NCBI GenBank assembly: GCA_947184155.2
Contig: CAMXCT020000458.1
Location: 673,501-737,500 of the forward strand
DNA length: 64,000 nt
From: Cladocopium goreaui
Lineage: Eukaryota; Sar; Dinophyceae; Suessiales; Symbiodiniaceae
Direction of reading: 5' to 3'
Position numbers and translations under genes: made by a program. Positions 57,216-64,000 of this stretch are shown here, piece after piece. The notes beneath the pieces were generated by a model that worked only from the letters and a program-made list of their open reading frames with translations, was not told the DNA's origin and did no database searches. The stretch's first letter is position 1. Each line of letters opens with the position of its first letter.

Positions 57216-58094
57216 GTCGCAATGGTTACTGGCACAGTCATAGTCTCCAGCCTTCGGAGTGCTCGAAAGAGCTTGAAAGCATTCCATAGCATTCCCCTGT
57301 TGCAGCAACACCAAGTGGATTTTATCCACAGTAGCGGAGAGCTCCTGGTGTGGCGGTTGTATTTAGACTCCGAGCGGAATTGGTCGCAGTATGTTTCAGT
57401 ACTTTGGGGATGCGTTTTGTATCACGAAGCCATGTCATGTTCTCCACCACTTTGTGTGTTTTGTTGGTTGGATTGGTTGGTCTCAGAGCGCTTGATTGGC
57501 AACTTGTTGCTTCAGCGCTAGAGCTTGAGATTTACCTCATAAATCAGGTAATAGATAGCATGGTGTGGCGAATCCAAGACCCGTTCTCTCCTGTCCTGTA
57601 TTTTCGGATAGGTTTTTGCGCACCTCTTCGATCAGAGGCATTTTCACATTTGGATCGAGTGTTTGTTCTTGACTGCTGACGCAACAGTTGGGCAGATCTA
57701 TAGTCCAGAAAAGAAGTGCATTGCCAACAGCATTTTGTACTTTCTAGTGCTGTGGAGAGGGACTGCCAAGAGGAGGAATCATTTGGACCAAGTGATCTTT
57801 CCAAACTAGCAGTAGCCCTGACACGCTCTTCGCAAAATGTTTCATGCGTTGCTTTTTCGCACAGTCACACATGCTTATACTTACAATTATATAAACAAGT
57901 ATAAATAAGTACTATTCATATCTATTTGTGATTCAACTGAGCACAGACATGTACAGGCTCACTCCAGCCAACTGTAACATTGTGGCCCAATATCATCAGG
58001 GGCCCCAGTTCATCCCAGACGGCGTCGGAACGCCATGCCAGCTTGTGAGGGCACAAAGGCGCGTTGAAGGTGTCCGCCTCCACTGGATTCACAG
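57216..58094. other. presumed 5' LTR region of the copia-type element
   Basis: No gene. The element's 5' LTR should end at about 58093 (ttcaca), immediately before the primer-binding-like site at 58095. Its left end cannot be placed because the 3' LTR is outside the window. A TATA-like ttatataaac lies at 57886. Confidence 0.3.
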
Positions 58095-58107
58095 TGGTAG
58101 CGGAGCC
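58095..58107 (+). promoter_or_regulatory. candidate primer binding site (PBS)
   Basis: tggtagcggagcc matches 10 of 12 positions of the initiator-Met tRNA type PBS common in copia elements (tggtatcagagc). It starts one base after a ca dinucleotide that could end the LTR, and lies 22 bp before the Gag ATG. Confidence 0.5.
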
Positions 58108-58128
58108 ACGGTCTAAGGTCCAGGGCAC

Positions 58129-59003
58129 ATGGCTCAAAGTCACGATGGAGATGAGCAGGGCAACTGGCACGATCCGCCTATGGTTGGAGCGACAACGTCA
58201 GGGCAAGCTGCAGCTGCAGGGGTCACTCACACTAGTGGTAACACTGGAAGTGAATCTGTAAATGGGAGTCAGCTGAGGGATAAGGATCCACCACCAACTT
58301 ACGATGGATCAAACCCAGAAGTTACTTTCAGGCAGTTCGAGAAGAGTGTTAAGTTGTGGCAGTTTGAGACGGACGTTCCTTTGAGGAAGCAGGGTGCCAA
58401 GTTGCTCCGAGCTCTCACAGGCTCGGCAAGGCTGGCAGTAGACGACTTGGAGTTTGAGGACATAGCAAAAATGAAGATGGCATCAAGAACCTCCTCAACC
58501 GCTTGAAGGAGTACTACATGCCACACCTCGAGGTGTCTTTACCTCGGGCCTTTGAGAATGCGGTCTATGGCCAGCAGCGTCAGGCGAAGGAATCCTTTGC
58601 AGAGTATGTGCATCGACTTGAAAGGGCATTTGCACTTCTCTCTAAGGAAGGCGTTGATCTTCCGAAGGGAGCCACTGGGTACATACTGTACCGACAGGCA
58701 GGACTCACAGAAGCACAGGATCAACGAGTTCTGACTTGGTGCGAGGGTCGTTACGACCGGGATTCCATAGTCAAGGCGCTGCGGCGCTTGGACAAGGTCT
58801 TGAAGGAGAAGTCCTCGAAGGCCAGCTATGCCACGGAAGGCTATGAGGCTTTTGCGAATGACCAGGTGAACCAGTCTGAGGAGCACCTTGAGGACTCCGA
58901 CCAAGACTTCGTCTACGTTGCCGAAGGGGACTTGGATGGAATCTATGAAGAAAAGACATGCTGGAGGCTCTGGCTTCGTACCGTGAAGTTCGACAGGCTC
59001 TGA
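58129..59003 (+). CDS. copia-type Gag, broken into two frames
   Basis: The ATG at 58129 opens a frame reading through PPPTYDGSNPEVTFRQFEKS and WQFETDVPLRKQGAKLLRAL to a stop at 58506. The sequel (LLNRLKEYYMPHLEVSLPRA, then YVHRLERAFALLSKEGV) lies in the -1 frame, from about 58472 to a stop at 59003. The break falls at a run of five A (58467-58471). A second -1 change at a run of four A (58951-58954) leads into the frame with the zinc knuckle. Gag would coat element RNA. Either the copy carries two 1-base deletions, or both runs are slippage sites, or the sequence has homopolymer errors. Confidence 0.75.
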
Positions 59004-62000
59004 AGGAGCAGAAGACGAACCGAGGTTTCTTTCCCGGAAAGGGATTTGGTGGCTTCAAGGACGGTGGCAAGTCCAAGGGCAAGGCCAGAGTTCACAAGGA
59101 GCAGTTGAAGCTGAGGACGCGATGCTGGAAGTGTGGTCAAATTGGCCACATTAGTGCCGAATGTACCAACAAGGTTGTGATCAAAGAGGGCACCAGTCAG
59201 GCATCGAGCAGTGGGTCGACCGGCAAGTCTAGCTTCTTTGTCTCCACAGCAGATGGCTTAGGTGTTGCAGCCGGAATGCATGGAGAAACCTCCCATGACT
59301 TTTGGTTGCGAAATTTTGTTGAGCGCAGGGCAAAGACTCGAAACAATTCTCCTTGTGAGGCAGATGCGGCCTATAAGAGCGCGACCATTGGGGGGCAAAC
59401 TCATCAAGATTGTGGTTTTCATGGCATTGTCACTTGTTCATTTGAAGGGGTCGTCGACACGGCGGCAGAAGGTGGTCTTATAGGAAGTTTTGCTTTGAAA
59501 AGACTGCAACATGAACTCAACCAATTAGGGCTATGTTGTCGTTGGACCCCGAAAACTTCTGCGGCAAAGGGAGTTGGTGGACAAGCACAAGTTGTTGGTG
59601 TTATTTTGATTCCGTTGGGTCTTGGTGGTATCAATGGAGTTTTGGAAACAACAGTAGTTGAAGGAGATGTACCATTGCTTTTGCCAATTCGTTTATTGAA
59701 AACTTTGGATGCGATCATCAACATCCCAGAACACCATGTATTTTTCGGGAAGCATGCAGTGACTGTACCGATGAGAGAGCTCAGCAGCGGTCACATGGTT
59801 ATTCGAGTCACTGAATTTGCACAGGCAGGTTTCCAGGTACCAGAAGAATTGCAATCGCAGTATGACTTCAGATGTGGCATGGAGGAGCGTGAAACAAATG
59901 CAGTCATGCTGGCTCAACAACGCCTACGAACTGGCACCACGAGCCCACGTTCAGTTCTTTCACCTGGTGCCTCTCTTCGACCTGATGGAAGGCTTGGTGA
60001 ATCGAATTCGAAATGTGGGCAAACCCAAGGCGATGATGGAGCCGACGATTTCAAGTGTTCGTCGGGCCGTGCAGCACTCAACCCCGAAGGCTGTGCGAAA
60101 CTGGCGGGTGATGTTGGACAAGCTATGCACTTTGCTGGCAATGGTGGCTCTGCAAGAGGCTATCGGAGACTGGTGCCCGCAATCATTGGAGCAGGCATCC
60201 TTGCCCTCGTGCGAGACCAAGCAGGAGGACATCTATGCCGAGATCATAGTGGGCGCACCGGCTATGAAGCCTTTGCAGACCAAAGAACCTCCTCCGAAAT
60301 CAGCAAGCGAATGTGTGCACCCGAAGAACAAGTTGAAGGGAGGTGGCAACAATCGCGCATCTTGGATAGTATGTCGCGAATGCAATTCGAGATGGGAGAG
60401 TCCGTTCAGGGCAATGGAGGTGAGGAGAGACTTGAAGAAGGAGAACCTCGAGAAGAGACGGGGCTCTTTGAGTCAAGACATGGGGACCGCAGTGGTTCCA
60501 GAGGACATGGAGGTGGAAATGGCTATGGGCGAGGTTCCGAATGTCAACCAGGCCCTCACCTTTGCGGACACGACCATGGACATGAATGCCGCGCAGGTGG
60601 CACAGAACCTGGAGTACAAGATGTGGGAGGCCCAAGAAAGTATGAGGGCGCAAATGGAAGATCGCATGATGCAAATGATGGTGGAGTGGCAGAACCAGAG
60701 GGCGAGCTCTTCGCAAGAAGATCAACTCCAGCGGCAACAGCTGCAGTCCATTTTGAACGAAATGAGGGAGAAGACACTACGCCAAGAGGCAATGATCCAA
60801 GTACTGCAGCGAGGTGCGGTGGAGTCTCCCCCGATGACTGCAGGGCCAATGGAGAGTCAGCGCTTGGAGACCGGCTCAGAGGCCGGGGCATCAACTCTTG
60901 CCGGAGCAGTGAGAGCACCGAGTGTCAACACTCTGGTTCTATGTCATTGCCAACAACCTGCAGAACGTCTGAAGGTGAACAAAGAGGGTCCGAGACGAGG
61001 CCGGACCTTCTGGAAGTGCACACAGAGGCTGTGCAATTTCTTTCAGTGGGATGTGATGGAACAACAACGACTTTTGCAAGCACAACCAAAGATGCGGCCG
61101 AACACAGCACCTCTCAGTTCGGCAAACTCCTGGCAGCCGGTGAGCGACCAAGTGGAGATTGTGGACCTGGTGTCGGAGAGCGGGATCTAAGTAGTTGGAC
61201 CCTATGCTGCACCAGAGAAAGCCGAAAGAAGGTGCGGAAGCTGCAGGGAAAAGGAGCAGGTGAGTTGTTCCATGTGGAATTGAAGTACCAAGTTTTTCTT
61301 GATGAGTGGCAAGATCGAGAAGGGCTAGTACCAATAGAATGTGAACAAGACATTAGAGTGGAATTGCACGCCAACAATAACACTTTCTTGCAGCAACTCT
61401 TTGACGATGGAAGGGAGACTCAGTTTAACCGGAGGCAGCGTAGAACACTGAAGAGGGCGATGGCATGCTTTCATGGAAAATCTGGTGAGATAGTGTCGGA
61501 GGTGTTTTCGCCCCCGCGAGTGGTGGAGCAAGCTGCACGACATGGTTTGACCCCTGGGAAAAGCTATGACTTGGTCACGGGTTGGGATCTCAGTGACCCT
61601 GTTCAGGTGAAGGCCATGTGGAAACAGCTTCATGAAGATAGGCCACTCCTCATAGTTCTTTCTCCTCCGTGCACTGCCTTCTCCCCGCTGCAAGAATGGA
61701 ATTTTCCAAGAATGAGTGTGAGAAATGCGGTCCGTTTGATTGTCGGAGGTTTGGAACACCTCGAGCTCTCCATGCAAATTGCGAAATGGCAGCATCGTCA
61801 AGGCAGATACTTCATGTTCGAGCATCCTGATCTTGCGAAGTCCTGGGAGGAGGACTGTGTTGAAAAGGTTGCCGAGATGGAAGGAGTCTTTCGTGTCATA
61901 TGCGACATGTGCAGGTTCAACTTGAGAGCTGATGGAGTAGGACTGAATAGGAAGCCAACGGGCTTGCTCTTGAATAGCGAAGAGATGGCCAGGCATTTGA

Positions 62001-64000
62001 GCCGGCGATGTCAAGGAGGTCATGAACATCAACCCCTGTTGCATGGGTTGGCACGAAAAGCACAGAAGTACACCATGGAGTTTTGCAGAGCTGTGATCCA
62101 AGGTCTCAAGAAACAGATGGTGAAGGATGGAGTGGTTCACCGTCCACATGAGATATGGGCGGTCAGCCATGAATTGGACATGGAGGAGGATGAAGAAGAG
62201 CCAATTGGTCAAGTTGAAGGAGGCGAAGCCGAAGGCAGTCATCAGATCACGGAAGAGGAAAAGGCCATGGTGAAGAAACTTCACCGAAATGTGGGACACC
62301 CACAGCAACCAGAGTTTATACGATACATGCGAGCTGGCAGAGTCAGGCCTGAAGTGATCCGATGGGCAGCCAAAGAATTCAGGTGTGACGTTTGCGAGGC
62401 AAAACAACACCCAAAATCTGCCAGACCGGCAACCATCCCTCGGAGTTACCAGCCCAACAAAGTGATTGGAGTCGACATCACCTTCATTCCACAAGTCGGA
62501 GGTGGTGGAGTCATCCCGGTTCTGAACGTGTTGGACTGGGGAACTAACTACCAGATGATGGAGATGCTGGAAGGAAAACAACCTCAAGAAGTTTGGGAAG
62601 CGCTGCAACGAGTATGGTTTCGAATCTTCGGTGTCCCGGAGATCATAGTCACAGACCAAGGCAGAGAATTTAGCCAAGTGTTTCAGATGGAGGCGGCAAA
62701 GCTGGGAATACTCTCACATCAAACTGCTGCGAGAGCTCCCTGGCAACAAGGGAGAACGGAGCGACATGGTGCCCACTTCAAAGAGATCCTGGAGAAAGCC
62801 AGAGCGGAAGAAGTGATCACCAATGACCAGGAGCTGGTGGCATTGATGCGGGAGGTGGAGCAGGCAAAGAACCGATACAGCAACAGATCGGGATTTGCCC
62901 CTGTTCAGCGTCAGATTGGACAGTGGCCGAGAGTTCCAAACTCATTACTCTCGGATGATCACTTGGACGTTACCTTGGTAGATGACATGCTGGTGGACGA
63001 CATTGAACGTCTTCACAAGATGCGTCGTCTGGCTCAGAAAGCTTTTGTGGAGGTGAATGCCAAGACCTCCATGCGGAAGGCTTTGCTGGGAAGGCCTCGT
63101 CCTTGGGAGAACTATGAGGTTGGAGATTTGGTCTATGTGTACCGAGTTCCCAAGGCCAGGAGGACAAAGACTGGCGCAAAGGAGGCGTTTGAGATCGCCA
63201 GCAACAAGGCGATGTGGGTCGGACCTGGGACAGTAGTGGTTCCCGATGGTGCAAATTTGTGGATATCCATGATGGGCGAATTGTGGAAAGTGGCAAGGGA
63301 GCAATGTCGAAAGGCCACCTCTGATGAGCGACAAGGAGTTGAGGCGGTCATGCAGGAGTGCCAGGATTTGATACAAGAATACAAAAGGAACAGCAAGAGG
63401 GCAGGCTACAAAGACATCACTGGTGAGGCTTTTCCTCCCAATCAGGGAGAAGAGGAAGTCGAAGAAAGCCCTTTGAAGAAAGTCCGTTTCAATGAGGAGG
63501 AAGAGGTACACGAAATGCCATATACCCCTGAGTCGCCAATTCCAACACCTGATGGCGAAGAGGCAAGGTCATCAGTGGCAGAACCTGAAAGAGAGGTGAG
63601 CAGACCATCTTCAGTAAACGGAGGTGGTGAAAGGATCATTTCATCCAGTACATCGTCTTCTATGCCATCTACACCCTCAGAAGGAGGAAACGGAGCTGGA
63701 GGTGGGATGAGAAGGATGGAAGGAGATGAAAATGCAGAACAAGCAGGGCTCCCAGAGATGGAACAGAGCTCATCGGTGGAACCGCCTGAGTTCCAGGAGG
63801 CTGTCAATGCTTCTAGGTATCAGGCGAACAGATTGGATGGGCATCCTCATGCACCTAGCGCAGGACCTGTGCGCTGGGTCCGAGGCAGCAGGGAGAGAAA
63901 TCCATACTTAGCCTTTGAACCAGAGTTCCATTTGATTGCTGCTGGAGAAGATGAAGAAGAATGGGAAGATGCAGAACACCAGAGAAGGTGGCAGAAGCTT
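58955..64000 (+). CDS. copia-type Pol (zinc knuckle, protease, MTase-like, integrase), incomplete
   Basis: One frame is open for about 1,680 codons to the window edge. Zinc knuckle CWKCGQIGHISAEC at 59123-59164. Aspartic protease signature VVDTAAEGGLIG, Asp at 59456. From 61260 a methyltransferase-like domain: YDLVTGWDL at 61565, SPPCTAFS with Cys at 61670, FEHP at 61817. Integrase: LHRNVGH at 62279 with CDVC at 62384 (HHCC finger); catalytic Asp at 62474 (GVDITF), Asp at 62654 (VTDQGREF), Glu at 62759 (GRTERH), spacing D-60-D-35-E. Then a GPY/F-like module, WVGPGTVVVPDG at 63215. Acidic, Ser/Pro-rich linker from 63420. Between 59775 and 61190 this frame overlaps another open frame that looks the better coding choice. 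Confidence 0.85.
59862..61190 (+). CDS. overlapping frame: coiled coil plus GRF zinc finger
   Basis: A second frame (0 modulo 3) is open from 59775; its first ATG is at 59862 and its stop at 61188-61190, giving up to 442 residues. It contains IVCRECNSRWESP near 60369, a Met/Gln/Glu-rich coiled coil (NLEYKMWEAQESMRAQMEDR at about 60609, then onward to ~60810), and a GRF-type zinc finger at 60942-61052 (CHC, then GRTFWKC, CNFFQW). GRF fingers bind single-stranded DNA or RNA in APE2, NEIL3 and Top3. In related elements the finger would be expected inside the polyprotein, so this may be a segment displaced by two compensating indels, or a truly overlapping product reached by +1 frameshifting. Confidence 0.75.
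   Translation: MTSDVAWRSVKQMQSCWLNNAYELAPRAHVQFFHLVPLFDLMEGLVNRIRNVGKPKAMMEPTISSVRRAVQHSTPKAVRNWRVMLDKLCTLLAMVALQEAIGDWCPQSLEQASLPSCETKQEDIYAEIIVGAPAMKPLQTKEPPPKSASECVHPKNKLKGGGNNRASWIVCRECNSRWESPFRAMEVRRDLKKENLEKRRGSLSQDMGTAVVPEDMEVEMAMGEVPNVNQALTFADTTMDMNAAQVAQNLEYKMWEAQESMRAQMEDRMMQMMVEWQNQRASSSQEDQLQRQQLQSILNEMREKTLRQEAMIQVLQRGAVESPPMTAGPMESQRLETGSEAGASTLAGAVRAPSVNTLVLCHCQQPAERLKVNKEGPRRGRTFWKCTQRLCNFFQWDVMEQQRLLQAQPKMRPNTAPLSSANSWQPVSDQVEIVDLVSESGI

Larger units (their letters stand above)
58095..64000 (+). mobile_element. Ty1/copia-order LTR retrotransposon, 5' part
   Basis: In order: candidate PBS, Gag, CCHC knuckle, aspartic protease, GRF finger, methyltransferase-like domain and DD35E integrase. 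No reverse transcriptase precedes the integrase, which is the copia order; RT and RNase H are expected beyond the window edge. The polyprotein is split over three frames in Gag. The pol frame (positions 2 modulo 3) has no stop from about 58955 to 64000. Base composition is more GC-rich than the flanking DNA, and the short 10-bp tandem duplications so common upstream are absent, suggesting a fairly recent insertion. Confidence 0.85.

Noticed and set aside
61325..62677. 450-codon minus-strand ORF
   Set aside because: Antisense shadow of the methyltransferase-like and integrase coding region, whose sense-strand motifs are unambiguous.

Overview
The window reads as nuclear DNA of a dinoflagellate, most likely of the Symbiodinium/Suessiales type. 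This is inferred from several features together: retrotransposons that carry cytosine-methyltransferase-like domains, very short exons spread over kilobases with GT and GC donors and AG acceptors, no bacterial-style gene packing, heavy simple-sequence DNA, and a copia-type element with a GRF zinc finger. No rRNA, tRNA, CRISPR array or prokaryotic operon was found.

Layout. 1-6650: gene-free DNA with microsatellites and several short inverted-repeat (MITE or introner-like) elements, one with a 7-bp target duplication. 6650-16340: a nearly complete non-LTR retrotransposon. ORF1 has a C5-cytosine methyltransferase domain plus a candidate Ulp1/C48-like cysteine protease domain. ORF2 is gag-like with a coiled coil. 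ORF3 has endonuclease, reverse transcriptase, zinc finger and RNase H, all with catalytic residues present. 16340-20700: gene-free, ending in an AT-rich ~120-bp tandem repeat and a cluster of perfect hairpins. 20700-22860: a 2.1-kb CA/CAA satellite. 23000-58000: plus-strand genes in tiny exons. The best supported is an HtrA/Deg serine protease at about 44.4-48.8 kb, whose His, Asp and Ser motifs lie in different exons. Others are coiled-coil or Lys/Glu-rich exons that I cannot name. Inside this region, 40.4-43.5 kb holds a trinucleotide array, a 1.5-kb fold-back palindrome and a 22-copy, 41-bp minisatellite. 58095-64000: the 5' part of a Ty1/copia-order LTR retrotransposon (Gag, zinc knuckle, protease, GRF finger, methyltransferase-like domain, DD35E integrase) cut off by the window edge.

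Three themes stand out. Two unrelated retroelements 42 kb apart each carry a methyltransferase-like domain. The copia element has a 1.4-kb stretch open in two frames, one encoding a GRF finger. Outside the retroelements the DNA is full of short tandem duplications with a period of about 10 bp; I marked about 80.

Limits: no searches were run; exon boundaries come from reading frame and splice consensus only; ends of mobile elements are approximate.
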